A DNA stretch of 64,000 bases from assembly GCF_037622515.1 (NCBI RefSeq), contig NZ_JBBJCN010000001.1, positions 434,001 to 498,000 of the forward strand. The letters run 5' to 3'. The translations under genes and the position numbers were made by a program. The stretch comes from Paradesertivirga superstes (GTDB lineage Bacteria > Bacteroidota > Bacteroidia > Sphingobacteriales > Sphingobacteriaceae). The stretch's first letter is position 1, and each line of letters opens with the position of its first letter. Below the pieces are notes generated by a model. It ran no database searches. It was given only the letters and a program-made list of their open reading frames with translations, and was not told the DNA's origin. This document shows, piece by piece, positions 33,404-42,347 of the stretch.

Positions 33404-33572
33404 AACTAACCAATTATAAACCTGTCACAAATATACAAGTATTATCATTATATCAAAAATTATTTGAAAAAAATATTGAAATATCAACAGATCAAAAACT
33501 TTGTTACCTAAAACAAAATAAAACCAAATGAAATCCGCGTTCCACTAAAACTATAATCCTCGTTCTCACAGC

Positions 33573-33605
33573 AAAAAAAAACTCCTTCATTTCTGAAAGA
33601 GTTTT
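33573..33605 (-). terminator. Intrinsic terminator of the glycine-zipper gene
   Basis: On the minus strand AACTCTTTC pairs with GAAGGAGTT (one U-G pair) and is followed by a T9 run, about 20 nt after the gene's stop at 33624. Confidence 0.75.
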
Positions 33606-33623
33606 CTTATATTTTATTTATTC

Positions 33624-34112
33624 TTATTGAATCCGGCCAGTTCTTCTGTCTTTTCCTCTACCTATTACATAACCTGTTCCTGCGCCAATAACGCCTCCTA
33701 TTATTGCTCCTCTGGCATCCTTTTTATCAATCAAAATACCTGTTATAGCACCAGCTCCTGCTCCAATTGCAGCGCCCTTAGCAGCATGACTCCAACCTTT
33801 TTTACGCGCAGCTTGTGGCTGAGAATAGGTATAAGTTTCTTGTACACCTTTAACATATGTTCTTCTTGGCGATGAATTAGAAGCATAAATAACTCTTTCT
33901 CTTACAGGCATTGATTGTTGAAGAGCGAGAATTCGTTCTCTTTCTTCAGCTATCTCAATTTCCTTCGCTTCAGCACGTTGAAAGCTATCTAATTTCAAAC
34001 TGTCCCGAACTTGTCTGTAAGCCTCTTGTTTCAATTGCGAACTCGTTTGCGAGCTGTTATTGCAAGCTGCAAATATTGCAGCTACTGCAAAAATCATTAC
34101 GAATCTTTTCAT
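33624..34112 (-). CDS. Glycine-zipper lipoprotein
   Basis: This 162-residue protein has a lipoprotein signal (lipobox IFAAC, near residue 17), a helical charged stretch with many Gln/Glu residues, and then a classic glycine zipper GAAIGAGAGAITGILIDKK...GAIIGGVIGAGTGYVIGRG (about 112-152) that should pack in a membrane. The family (YMGG-like/17 kDa antigen-like) is found in the outer membrane, where it may form small assemblies or stabilise the envelope. The 5' leader contains a GT-dinucleotide tract. Confidence 0.88.
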   Translation of the reverse strand: MKRFVMIFAVAAIFAACNNSSQTSSQLKQEAYRQVRDSLKLDSFQRAEAKEIEIAEERERILALQQSMPVRERVIYASNSSPRRTYVKGVQETYTYSQPQAARKKGWSHAAKGAAIGAGAGAITGILIDKKDARGAIIGGVIGAGTGYVIGRGKDRRTGRIQ

Positions 34113-34126
34113 AATACTATTTATTC

Positions 34127-34147
34127 TGTGTGTGTGTGTTGTGTGTA
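34127..34147. repeat. GT-dinucleotide tract in the leader of the glycine-zipper gene
   Basis: An alternating (TG)n tract of about 20 bp with one interruption lies 15-35 nt upstream of ATG 34112. Such tracts can slip and alter promoter or translation strength; no evidence of this here beyond the repeat itself. Confidence 0.6.
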
Positions 34148-34294
34148 TTAATTTAACGATTACATTTTAACCTTATTGCCGTTATCGTATTTTTAATACT
34201 TCTGATATATACTTTTCAAAAACCGGTCCAAAAAAGAAAATACGGCACTCTAAAAACAAATTTTCAAGAAAACGATTCTATCTAGAAAAGCAGT

Positions 34295-35179
34295 ATGGAT
34301 TTTAGTACAGAACTGTATAAAGTCAGGGAAAAACAACAGGTAAGTCTGAAAGATTTTCCAACGTCGGCTGATGGAGGTATGGATAAAGAAACCTCTGTAG
34401 AACTTTTAAACAACTTAAAAAAAGAACTCTTTGAACTGCAGGAAAAACTGTATGCGGACAATAAAAAATCTTTGCTTATAATTTTTCAAGCCAAAGATGC
34501 GGCTGGAAAAGATAGTGCCATTAAACATGTGATGAGCGGACTTAATCCCCAGGGTTGCCAGGTTTATAGCTTTAAACAGCCCAATTCTGAAGAACTTGAT
34601 CATGATTTTTTATGGAGACATTATAAAGCATTACCTGAAAGGGGAAGAATAGGTATACATAACAGGTCTCATTATGAGAATGTGTTAGTATGCAAAGTTC
34701 ATCCCGAATATGCAGCAAAGGAAAGCAACGTTCCGATCACGCAGATTGATAAAGATTTTTGGAATTCAAGATATTCAAGTATCCGGAACTTTGAGGAACA
34801 TCTGACTGAAACAGGCACCGTAATTCTTAAATTCTTTCTGCACATATCTAAACATGAGCAAAAAAAACGTTTTTTAAAACGGATCGAAGACGGTACTAAA
34901 AACTGGAAATTTTCTTCAGCTGATCTGGATGAACGTAAACTCTGGACAAATTATATGGAAGCCTATCAGGATGCATTCACAGAAACCAGCACCGAAAAAA
35001 GCCCCTGGTTTGTTATTCCCTCTGATAAAAAATGGTTTGCAAGGGTAGCTATTTGCCAGATTATTCTTGAGAAGTTTAAAGCAATGGATTTAAACTATCC
35101 AGTCTTAAGTCAAACGGAATTAGAAAATCTGGAAGTTCAGAAAGAAACGCTTCTTTCTGAAAACGATTCAAATAATTAA
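34295..35179 (+). CDS. Polyphosphate kinase 2 family protein
   Basis: This 294-residue kinase uses inorganic polyphosphate to phosphorylate nucleotides (or the reverse). Walker A is AKDAAGKDS (66-74), and the lid/Walker B stretch is RGRIGIHNRSHYENVLV (116-132), with the PPK2 hallmark F-L-W-R-H just before (FLWRHYKALP, 105-114). The length is that of single-domain PPK2 (class I or III). Which nucleotide (GDP, ADP or AMP) is used cannot be read. The gene is single, next to a divergent glycine-zipper lipoprotein. Confidence 0.93.
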   Translation: MDFSTELYKVREKQQVSLKDFPTSADGGMDKETSVELLNNLKKELFELQEKLYADNKKSLLIIFQAKDAAGKDSAIKHVMSGLNPQGCQVYSFKQPNSEELDHDFLWRHYKALPERGRIGIHNRSHYENVLVCKVHPEYAAKESNVPITQIDKDFWNSRYSSIRNFEEHLTETGTVILKFFLHISKHEQKKRFLKRIEDGTKNWKFSSADLDERKLWTNYMEAYQDAFTETSTEKSPWFVIPSDKKWFARVAICQIILEKFKAMDLNYPVLSQTELENLEVQKETLLSENDSNN

Positions 35180-35261
35180 CCCTTCCGAATCTATTAAATT
35201 AGAGAACGAGGTACGATCCAGATTTATAGAGCAATTAAATCAAATTAGCTAATAAATTCCG

Positions 35262-35269
35262 TACCTTTG
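35262..35269 (+). promoter_or_regulatory. -7 promoter element with a long leader to the small charged-protein gene
   Basis: TACCTTTG matches TAnnTTTG. The gene it serves starts at 35448, so the transcript would have a leader of about 170 nt containing a seven-residue ORF (MLFFLSC from 35288) and a TTGCCGC direct repeat (35334 and 35348). Confidence 0.6.
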
Positions 35270-35447
35270 CGCCAACGGAATACAAAAATGCTATTCTTTC
35301 TTTCCTGCTAATCATCTTTGATTAAAATTCGCCTTGCCGCTAAGCCGTTGCCGCCCGGGAATTATTTTCTATTTAGTTGCTTCTCTTTACAGGGAATCCT
35401 CTGAACTCCGGAAATCAGTACAAGAAGAATAAATAAAAATCAATACC

Positions 35448-35633
35448 ATGGCGAAATCTCAGGCAACCTTCATGAAAAAGCAACTCGAAAAAAACAGGCA
35501 AAAAAAGAAAGAAGATAAAGAACAACGTAAACAGGATCGTCAACAAAATTCTACAGGTGGTGATTTAGAAAACATGATGGCTTACGTCAATGAATTTGGG
35601 GAGCTAACAACAACCCCTCCGGAGAAAAAATAA
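35448..35633 (+). CDS. Small, highly charged conserved Bacteroidota protein
   Basis: This 61-residue protein has a Lys/Gln/Arg-rich helical N-terminus (KKQLEKNRQKKKEDKEQRKQ) and a conserved acidic/hydrophobic tail, LENMMAYVNEFGELTTTPP. I recall similar proteins near cold-shock genes in Bacteroidota, but the function is unknown. Expression from a long leader suggests post-transcriptional control. An intrinsic terminator at 35648-35682 ends the unit. Confidence 0.8.
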   Translation: MAKSQATFMKKQLEKNRQKKKEDKEQRKQDRQQNSTGGDLENMMAYVNEFGELTTTPPEKK

Positions 35634-35647
35634 TTTTCAAACAGAAT

Positions 35648-35682
35648 AAAAAGACTGTCAATATCATGAGGGTCTTTTTTTA
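35648..35682 (+). terminator. Intrinsic terminator of the small charged-protein gene
   Basis: AAAAAGAC (35648-35655) pairs with GTCTTTTT (35672-35679), followed by more T. Confidence 0.75.
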
Positions 35683-35871
35683 TGGCCTTAATTGAGGAAT
35701 TATGTGCATAAAGTCGCAGATCCAATCAGCCTCAATCCTAATACCGATTACTTAACTTTCGATTCCTTTAGCCCGTTTATCCGAAATAATAATAAGAATC
35801 CGGCCAGTGTTAATAGCTCCGACTTATAAATTTGAGAATTTAAGAATTTTTAACTTCAAACAATTCGCTTA

Positions 35872-35879
35872 TACTTTTG
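35872..35879 (+). promoter_or_regulatory. -7 promoter element for the stand-alone receiver gene
   Basis: TACTTTTG matches TAnnTTTG; ATG 35907 is 28 nt downstream. It covers the in-frame TTG at 35877, so that codon is not the start. Confidence 0.6.
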
Positions 35880-35906
35880 TATCTTGTCACATTGCTTTTG
35901 TGTATC

Positions 35907-36269
35907 ATGAAGAAAAAAATCCTGGTTGTAGAAAAAGACAAAGAAATCCTTAACATTATTTCTTACATATTAGAGGATGAGGGGTATGAGGTGGAGAGTT
36001 TGCGATCTGTAAAGGGACTTATTGAAAAAATCTATACGTATAAGCCCGATGCAATTCTACTAGACATAATAGTTCCCGGTGTTGAAGATTCTGACATATG
36101 CCAGGCAATTAAACAGACAAAAAACATCAATCATATTCCACTGGTTGTTTTAACCACACATCCGGTGGTCACTGCATCAATAAAAGAAATATGTGCTGAT
36201 GAAGTAATTTCGAAGCCGTTTGATATAAACAACCTGGTTCAAATTATAAGTAATCAACTCGCGGCCTGA
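35907..36269 (+). CDS. Single-domain response regulator with altered acidic pocket
   Basis: This 120-residue receiver domain has no output. Asp53 (LLDIIVP) is the expected phospho-acceptor, and Lys103 is in ISKPF. The acidic pair at the start of the fold reads Glu9-Lys10 (VVEKD) where two acids normally bind magnesium, so phosphorylation may be weak or absent. It converges on a second single-domain receiver (stop codons 4 nt apart). No kinase is adjacent. CheY- or Spo0F-like relay, or a pseudo-receiver role, are both possible. Confidence 0.88.
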   Translation: MKKKILVVEKDKEILNIISYILEDEGYEVESLRSVKGLIEKIYTYKPDAILLDIIVPGVEDSDICQAIKQTKNINHIPLVVLTTHPVVTASIKEICADEVISKPFDINNLVQIISNQLAA

Positions 36270-36273
36270 TAAG

Positions 36274-36642
36274 CTAAGCTATCTGTAAACGATAAGCTTT
36301 CTCAACCATTCGGGTTAAGATATCAAGATCGAATGGCTTTGGCAATGCTAAATCCGCTCCTGCTTTCTCTGCAAGAGTCTCAATATCATTATTTGCAGTT
36401 AAATAAATTACAGGAATTTTATGATATTCGGGATGATTCTTAATTGTTTGCGTAGCTTCAATACCACCTACTCCCGGTATCCAATTATCCATAATTATTA
36501 CTGAAGGATTAGCATTTTCAACCTTCTCAATGATATCATCTACATTAAAACTTTTGACAACTTCCCACCCGGAATCAGTTAATGCATACTCAAGTATATC
36601 CAATATATCCAAGTCGTCATCACATACAAGAATTCGCTTCAT
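36274..36642 (-). CDS. Single-domain response regulator
   Basis: This 122-residue receiver has an intact acidic pocket (CDDD, residues 7-10), Asp52 as phospho-acceptor (IIMDNWIPG) and the lysine of LPKPF. No output domain is present. It faces the other single-domain regulator end to end. Its partner kinase is not in this stretch. Confidence 0.9.
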   Translation of the reverse strand: MKRILVCDDDLDILDILEYALTDSGWEVVKSFNVDDIIEKVENANPSVIIMDNWIPGVGGIEATQTIKNHPEYHKIPVIYLTANNDIETLAEKAGADLALPKPFDLDILTRMVEKAYRLQIA

Positions 36643-36823
36643 TAGAATTTTATTAGGTAACTAATATAATTACATTGATTTTATTTATTTGTTTTTAATT
36701 AAACAAAAACCATACCGATATTTTTGTAGAGTCTTATTAAACAAGTCGTTACCCAAATAAAAAATATTTTTTTTGGCAACAATTCTGTATTTCAATCCGT
36801 AGAAAAAGTAATTGAAGAATAAG

Positions 36824-37021
36824 ATGAACATTAAAGATATTAGAGAAACAAATCATTATGTTGTATTTAGGATAGGGGCCGATACTGACATTAAAAACGG
36901 ACGGATTAAAATGGTTGAAAGGGCGTTAAAAGCACTAGAAGCAAAAGAAGACTATATTGCTTGCCAAGCTCTCCTGGATGCATTAAAATATCAGGAAATT
37001 GAAATTAAGCAGGCTATTTAA
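36824..37021 (+). CDS. Small hypothetical protein
   Basis: This 65-residue reading frame starts at ATG 36824; an in-frame TTG four codons upstream is less likely. It is predicted helical, with VERALKALEAKEDYIACQALLDAL in the second half. Base composition matches neighbouring genes. I recognise no family. A structured region (37089-37137) with nested stems follows and may end the transcript. Confidence 0.55.
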   Translation: MNIKDIRETNHYVVFRIGADTDIKNGRIKMVERALKALEAKEDYIACQALLDALKYQEIEIKQAI

Positions 37022-37088
37022 AAATAAAGTTACTGGATTGCCTCTTGTTTTAGAGACAGATTCATATATCAAACCTTTTTTTAAGAAG

Positions 37089-37137
37089 AATAAGCATTTG
37101 AATGATGGGTAAATTCAACCTCACTCAGATGCTTATT
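37089..37137 (+). terminator. Nested-stem structure after the small hypothetical gene
   Basis: AATAAGCAT (37089-37097) pairs with ATGCTTATT (37129-37137), enclosing TTGAAT/ATTCAA (37098-37103 with 37113-37118). A short T-run follows on the plus strand. A terminator is likely but the long loop is unusual. Confidence 0.45.
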
Positions 37138-37213
37138 TTATACAGAACAAATATTGAATCTTACTTCTGCCTTAAAGTTTGTACTTATTTCAAGATAGCT
37201 TTTGACAAGTTGA

Positions 37214-38368
37214 TCACGACTCCTTTGTATTCTTTGTAGGTTCTATATCATTGTCAACCTCAAGCTGCTCTTTAACCTCTTCAGTTTGAACCCGCAATTC
37301 AGGGGCGTTCATCGGATTCTCAGGAGGCAATTCGTCACCTAACAATACTCCCCAATGCTTAAAAATCGTTGACCGGTCGAAAGTAACTTTGACAATCGCG
37401 ATGATTGGCAACGCTAAAAACATACCCGAAATACCGGCAATACTGCCACCGATAAATACACCCAGAATCGCTGCGAGAGCGTTGATTTTCACTTTCGAAC
37501 CAACTATTCGTGGCATCAAAATATTATTATCCAAAAACTGCACAAATGCAATTGTTCCAAGCACGGCGAGAATGGGCCAGATTTCTTCAGATGAGGTCAG
37601 CGTTAACAATACTCCGATTACATTTCCGATCAATGCACCCACATATGGGATAAGATTGAGAAAGGCAAAAATAACCGCAATAAGTAAAGCATGTTTAATG
37701 CCGATCAGTAATAAAATGCCTCCCAATAAAACAGTTACATAGCTAATTTGAATCAGTAAACCCAAAAGGTAACTCTTGATAATTACCTTAGTCTCCAGCA
37801 TTGCCTCACGCACTTTTTGATGGTTCTCTTCGGGAAACCACAAAAAGACGAAACGTAATAAAAGATTCTTATAAAACAGAAAAAGATATATATAGATAGG
37901 TAATAGTCCGATGAAAATCAGGGTTGATGTTACTGAACCTGCAGCACCGGAAAGCAGGTTTCCGCCATAATTCAGTAGTTTATTCGCTTGTTCATCCAGA
38001 AGTTTAGCTTGCTGCTGAGTAGAAAAATCGCTTATTTCATTAATCCAGTTGCTAATGGAAATAAGATGTTTATTTACATTCTTTTTTATCTCTGGAAAGT
38101 CTGCGATTAAAGAAGAGACCTGTGAAGAGAAGAACCAAACTATTAAAGCAACTACAATAGCGAGCAGAAGTATTGAAAGAAATATTGCAAGCGCTTCCGG
38201 AATTTTCTTACGCTTCAAGAAGTTATATACAGGCAATAACATTATACTGATAAAGAAAGCCATCAATACCGGCATAATGAGCTCTTTACCTACTACTATT
38301 AAATATCCCAGTAGTATTATTCCCAATAGTTCGATAGACCTGCGAACGGTTACGGGCATTTCTTTCAT
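37214..38368 (-). CDS. AI-2E family transporter (permease)
   Basis: This 384-residue integral membrane protein has seven to eight hydrophobic segments: an N-terminal pair, a long amphipathic periplasmic stretch (about 65-145), then a helical bundle. ALLIAVIFAFLNLIPYVGALIG and IVGSKVKINALAAILGVFIGG are characteristic of this family. Members include the E. coli TqsA, proposed to export autoinducer-2, but most have other or unknown substrates. The final 40 residues are acidic and probably cytoplasmic. The gene is alone on the strand, upstream of proBA. Confidence 0.9.
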   Translation of the reverse strand: MKEMPVTVRRSIELLGIILLGYLIVVGKELIMPVLMAFFISIMLLPVYNFLKRKKIPEALAIFLSILLLAIVVALIVWFFSSQVSSLIADFPEIKKNVNKHLISISNWINEISDFSTQQQAKLLDEQANKLLNYGGNLLSGAAGSVTSTLIFIGLLPIYIYLFLFYKNLLLRFVFLWFPEENHQKVREAMLETKVIIKSYLLGLLIQISYVTVLLGGILLLIGIKHALLIAVIFAFLNLIPYVGALIGNVIGVLLTLTSSEEIWPILAVLGTIAFVQFLDNNILMPRIVGSKVKINALAAILGVFIGGSIAGISGMFLALPIIAIVKVTFDRSTIFKHWGVLLGDELPPENPMNAPELRVQTEEVKEQLEVDNDIEPTKNTKES

Positions 38369-38475
38369 ATTATAAAATATTAAACGCAGAATCTTTAATC
38401 GGGCACTTGCGTTGATGGTATAAGTAAATGAAGGAAAAAAAGTTTTTTTAAGGATAAATATTTTGCAGGTCTTAA

Positions 38476-39723
38476 CTAAGCTCTAACCTGTCCATCTCCT
38501 CTAACCACCCATTTATAGCTTGTAAGTTCATCCAGTCCCATTGGCCCGCGGGCGTGAAGCTTTTGTGTGCTGATTCCGATCTCTGCACCAAGCCCGAACT
38601 GCGCTCCATCGGTAAAAGCAGTAGAAGCATTAGCGTAAACAGCAGCTGCATCCACAGCATTCAGAAACTTTTCAATCGACTGGGCATCTTCAGAAATAAT
38701 TGCTTCACTGTGCTTAGAGCTGAAATCAGAGATGTGTTCTAACGCTTCATCAAGATTTTTTACAGTTTTAACCGACATTTTGTAGGAAAGAAACTCTGTG
38801 CCAAAATGCTCTTCACTCGCATGCTGCAATAAACCATCAGGATAACTTCCTTTTAGCGACTCATAAGCAGGCCCATCAGCAAAAATTTCCACATCCGATT
38901 TAATTAAATCTTCTGTTATAGCTGGCAAATCATTTAAACGGCTTTCATGAATAATCAGGCAGTCGAGTGCATTGCAAACGCTAACCCTGCGTGTCTTACT
39001 ATTGTTTATTATCGATGTTCCTTTTTGAACGTCGCCACTGGCATCAAAATAAGTATGCACAATTCCTGCACCTGTTTCGATTACCGGCACTTTTGCACTT
39101 TTTCGAACATAGTCGATTAAGCTCTGACTTCCGCGAGGAATGATTACATCTACATAACCCACTGCATTCAAAAGAGCCTCAGTGGCGGCCCTGTCGGATG
39201 GAAGAAGTACTGCAACGTTTTTATCAACGCCATGCTTTTCCAATACACTATGAATTACGGATATAATGGCCTCATTAGAATATGAAGCATCGCTTCCTCC
39301 TTTTAATATACAGGCGTTACCGGTTTTAAAGCATAGTGAAAAAACATCAAAACTAACATTCGGACGAGCCTCATATATTACCCCGATAACCCCCATCGGA
39401 ACACTGACTTTTTTTAATTTCAATCCATTATCCAGATTTTTTTCTAAAAGAACCTTTCCTAAAGGTGATTGAAGATTTGCAACATTTTTAATATCATTTG
39501 CGATGTCATGTATTCGCTTTTCGGTAACCATCAAACGATCATATTTGGGATCTTCAACATCCATACGATCCAGATCCTTTTGATTTTCAGCCAGTATATT
39601 TGGAATTTGTTTAATGGCTTCAGCAGAAACCTCAAGAAGAATTGCACTTACTTTCTCTTTATCAAGAAGTCCTAAAGAGCGACTCGCCCGCTGCACATTA
39701 TTAAATATATCCTGTAGTTCCAT
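38476..39723 (-). CDS. proA: Glutamate-5-semialdehyde dehydrogenase (gamma-glutamyl phosphate reductase)
   Basis: ProA reduces gamma-glutamyl phosphate to the semialdehyde, the second step of proline synthesis. It has the aldehyde-dehydrogenase fold with MGVIGVIYEARPNVSFD (110-126), KGGSDASYSN (141-150) and the catalytic cysteine in RRVSVCNALDCL (Cys250). ATG 39723 (415 residues) begins 1 nt after the proB stop; an upstream TTG at 39732 would overlap proB. The length is normal. Confidence 0.96.
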   Translation of the reverse strand: MELQDIFNNVQRASRSLGLLDKEKVSAILLEVSAEAIKQIPNILAENQKDLDRMDVEDPKYDRLMVTEKRIHDIANDIKNVANLQSPLGKVLLEKNLDNGLKLKKVSVPMGVIGVIYEARPNVSFDVFSLCFKTGNACILKGGSDASYSNEAIISVIHSVLEKHGVDKNVAVLLPSDRAATEALLNAVGYVDVIIPRGSQSLIDYVRKSAKVPVIETGAGIVHTYFDASGDVQKGTSIINNSKTRRVSVCNALDCLIIHESRLNDLPAITEDLIKSDVEIFADGPAYESLKGSYPDGLLQHASEEHFGTEFLSYKMSVKTVKNLDEALEHISDFSSKHSEAIISEDAQSIEKFLNAVDAAAVYANASTAFTDGAQFGLGAEIGISTQKLHARGPMGLDELTSYKWVVRGDGQVRA

Positions 39724-39724
39724 A

Positions 39725-40813
39725 TTAAGCAATTTCGGAGTTCAAAAATAAGTAATCATAATGAACTAATGGTTTCTGTTTTTTCTGGCCGATGCGCTCC
39801 GCGGCTTTATCAGAACTATACTCCGCAATTCCCAGACCCACTTGCTTACCATTTTCATCAATTAATTTAATGATGTCTCCTTTTTGAAAGTCTTCTTTAA
39901 TTTTTATTACGCCAACCGGGAGTAAGCTACTCGCTTTTGAAGACGTTAAAGCAATTCTTGCACCTTCATTTATCAAAACAATTCCCTTTGCGTAATTTTC
40001 AGAATGTGCAAGCCATTTCTTTTTACCTGATGCTATTTTCTGCGGCATAAATCGAGTGTTTACGACCTGCTCATCCAATACATCAGTGATGATATTTTCT
40101 TTCTTTCCATTTGCAATATGAACGGCGATTCCTAATTGTGCCACTTTATGTGCCATATTAGATTTTGTAACCATTCCTCCCCTGCCAAACTGAGACTTGT
40201 GGGTAGTTATGAATGAAGAAAATCCAGTCATTGATGAACTAACTTCCCTAATCACTTCCGATTTACTGTCCTTCGGATCACCATTATAAATCCCGTCAAC
40301 ATTGCTTAAAATAATCAGGGCATCTGCATTAAGCATAGATGCAATTAAACCGGCAAGCTCATCATTATCAGTAAACATCAGTTCCGTAACAGAAATGACG
40401 TCATTCTCATTTACAACAGGTATTACATTATGCTGGAGAAGAATATTAAAGCAGTTCTTCATATTCAGATAATGCAGCCGATCACGAAAATCTTCTTTGG
40501 TAACCAAAACCTGGGCACATACGAGGTCCTGCTTTTCAAATAGTTCAGAGTACTTATTGATCAGTTTAACCTGGCCAATTGAAGCAAAAAGCTGCCGGGT
40601 TGCAACAGCGTCGTATTTATCTGATACAGTTAGCAGGCTTTTTCCTGAAGCTACGGCGCCAGACGAAACAAGAATAACTTCTTTCCCCTGTTTTTTTATC
40701 ACAGAAATTTGCTCAACCAAATGTGCCATACGCTCAAAGTCGGGTAAGCCGTTTTCTTTGGTAAGTACATTAGAGCCGATTTTTATGATTATGCGTTTGT
40801 ATGATAAAGCCAT
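39725..40813 (-). CDS. proB: Glutamate 5-kinase
   Basis: ProB phosphorylates glutamate to open proline synthesis. The amino-acid-kinase domain shows IIIKIGSNVL, VSSGAVASG, FTDNDELAGLIASML and LSNVDGIYNGDP. The last 90 residues are a PUA domain with GVIKIKEDFQKGDIIKLID. At 362 residues it is the PUA-containing form. It is transcribed as proB-proA. Proline feedback control by the kinase is known for the family. Confidence 0.96.
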   Translation of the reverse strand: MALSYKRIIIKIGSNVLTKENGLPDFERMAHLVEQISVIKKQGKEVILVSSGAVASGKSLLTVSDKYDAVATRQLFASIGQVKLINKYSELFEKQDLVCAQVLVTKEDFRDRLHYLNMKNCFNILLQHNVIPVVNENDVISVTELMFTDNDELAGLIASMLNADALIILSNVDGIYNGDPKDSKSEVIREVSSSMTGFSSFITTHKSQFGRGGMVTKSNMAHKVAQLGIAVHIANGKKENIITDVLDEQVVNTRFMPQKIASGKKKWLAHSENYAKGIVLINEGARIALTSSKASSLLPVGVIKIKEDFQKGDIIKLIDENGKQVGLGIAEYSSDKAAERIGQKKQKPLVHYDYLFLNSEIA

Positions 40814-40973
40814 ATTAAAAGGTGAAATTAAGAAGATATGGTGAAAGGAAAAGAATGAAGGGTAGATTTTCTAGCAAAAGCAATGTTGCCAAATCTGGTT
40901 AATTGGAAATTTGACTGGTTCGGGATCTGCAAAGATTTGAAAACTCCCGAAAAGTTTTCAAATCTGTAAATCT

Positions 40974-42221
40974 TTATTCCAGCAACAAATCCGTCTCATC
41001 CAATAGATTCATCTGAATTGTGTCGCTGCCTGCAATTCCTTCAACAGAACCACGAATATGCGCGGCATTCAGCAAAACCTTATCCAGCTGCTTCTCACGT
41101 GATTTCCACAGCCGCTCCATTGCTTCGCGTTCCTTTTGAATAGAGAGCCTCATACTCATAAAACCTTCGCGTATAGCCTTCCATTGCTCGTTAAATTCTG
41201 AACTGGTAAGATAGTCGTACATCATGTGCATTTTATCGCCCTTGTTATCCTGAGACTTAGACACATTATACAATTTTATGATACTATCTCTTAATACAAA
41301 CGCGACTGCTTTTACCTCATCAAATGAGCATATCCATACACCATCTTTTTCGCCAAAGCAATCCATACCTTTTGGATAGCACTGAGTAACGATTACGGCC
41401 ACATCAACTCCTACACCACGCATGTCTTTTTTAAGTTTCTCTATCCAGTCGTTAGAAAAATCTTTTGTTCGCTTACTTTCAAAGATAATTCTGCCGCATT
41501 CCTGACCATATTGATTTCGAACTGTTTGTACGCAATCTGCGCCCCTTACACCTTTTCCAACCTCAGAAATAATATCAAAAGGGAAATTACTTCGCAACAG
41601 CTCTTCTAAAATCAACTCCTGAACTTCGCCCTGTAACTGCATAGAACCTTGTTCAGCCTTACGCTTCATTTCCTCTGCAAGTTTTTTCTGATCATCCAGC
41701 TGCTTTTCCAATTCGCGAACCTTGAGCTGAAATTCGGTTTCCTTTAAGGTGTTTTTTTCGTGTTCTTGTTTTCTGATCTGCTCGGTTAGGTCATTCCGCT
41801 GTTCCTGCAGCTTTCGCTGAAGCTGTATTTCGAGTTCTTCCTCCCTTGTTTTAAGAAGCTGCTCCTTTTTTAGAAACTCCAGCTCCTGTATGCGCGCCAG
41901 CTTAAGCTTCTCTTCAGTTTCTTTGTTCGCTGTTTCTAATAACTCAACTTTATTCTGAAAATCCTGAGATATCGTTTTACGTAGATTTTCCTCTAGCGAA
42001 AGCTGTAAAGTCTGTTTTTCATGCTGCAGCTTTTTGTCGAACTCCTGTAACTGCTGCTGCTCCCTATTGCTAAACTCTTCTAATTTCCTTTGGTACTCCT
42101 CTTCCTTTTGCTTGGTAAACGAAAGCATTTTCTCCCGCAGCTCTTTCTTATACTCCTCGGTCATAGCCTCTTCAATAGGAAAAGTATGACCACATCCCGG
42201 ACATTTTACTTCTGTAGACAT
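40974..42221 (-). CDS. DUF2130 domain-containing coiled-coil protein
   Basis: This 415-residue protein begins with a short zinc-ribbon-like CPGCGHTF (residues 8-15). A long, charged coiled coil follows (about 25-200), then a DUF2130 C-terminal domain with RGADCVQTVRNQYGQECGRIIFESKRTKDFSNDWIEKLK. The core resembles restriction-endonuclease-fold proteins, with an E-x-K segment (IIFESKRTK). Family members are cytoplasmic and their function is unknown; nuclease-like DNA or RNA binding is a guess. Confidence 0.9.
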   Translation of the reverse strand: MSTEVKCPGCGHTFPIEEAMTEEYKKELREKMLSFTKQKEEEYQRKLEEFSNREQQQLQEFDKKLQHEKQTLQLSLEENLRKTISQDFQNKVELLETANKETEEKLKLARIQELEFLKKEQLLKTREEELEIQLQRKLQEQRNDLTEQIRKQEHEKNTLKETEFQLKVRELEKQLDDQKKLAEEMKRKAEQGSMQLQGEVQELILEELLRSNFPFDIISEVGKGVRGADCVQTVRNQYGQECGRIIFESKRTKDFSNDWIEKLKKDMRGVGVDVAVIVTQCYPKGMDCFGEKDGVWICSFDEVKAVAFVLRDSIIKLYNVSKSQDNKGDKMHMMYDYLTSSEFNEQWKAIREGFMSMRLSIQKEREAMERLWKSREKQLDKVLLNAAHIRGSVEGIAGSDTIQMNLLDETDLLLE

Positions 42222-42301
42222 TTAATAATATTGAAATTTGAAGATATAGAAAATTTCCGCTTTTGCAGGGAAGGAATATTATTTAGCGTTGAAACGCATC
42301 A

Positions 42302-42336
42302 AAGCCTATAAGGTTTTTTGGGAACCTTATAGGCTT
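42302..42336. terminator. Hairpin between the DUF2130 and small HTH-like genes
   Basis: AAGCCTATAAGGTT (42302-42315) pairs with AACCTTATAGGCTT (42323-42336), 14-bp stem and 7-nt loop. No long T-run follows on either strand, but it lies just past the stop of the minus-strand gene at 42348. Confidence 0.5.
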
Positions 42337-42347
42337 AAATATTTTAA

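Larger units (their letters stand above)
33283..33623. other. Intergenic stretch holding two further hairpins
   Basis: This stretch of about 340 bp between convergent genes has no plausible coding frame. It contains a bidirectional hairpin at 33369-33403 and the minus-strand terminator at 33573-33605. The hairpin at 33369 follows no annotated gene, so a small RNA between 33283 and 33369 is possible but unsupported. Confidence 0.4.
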
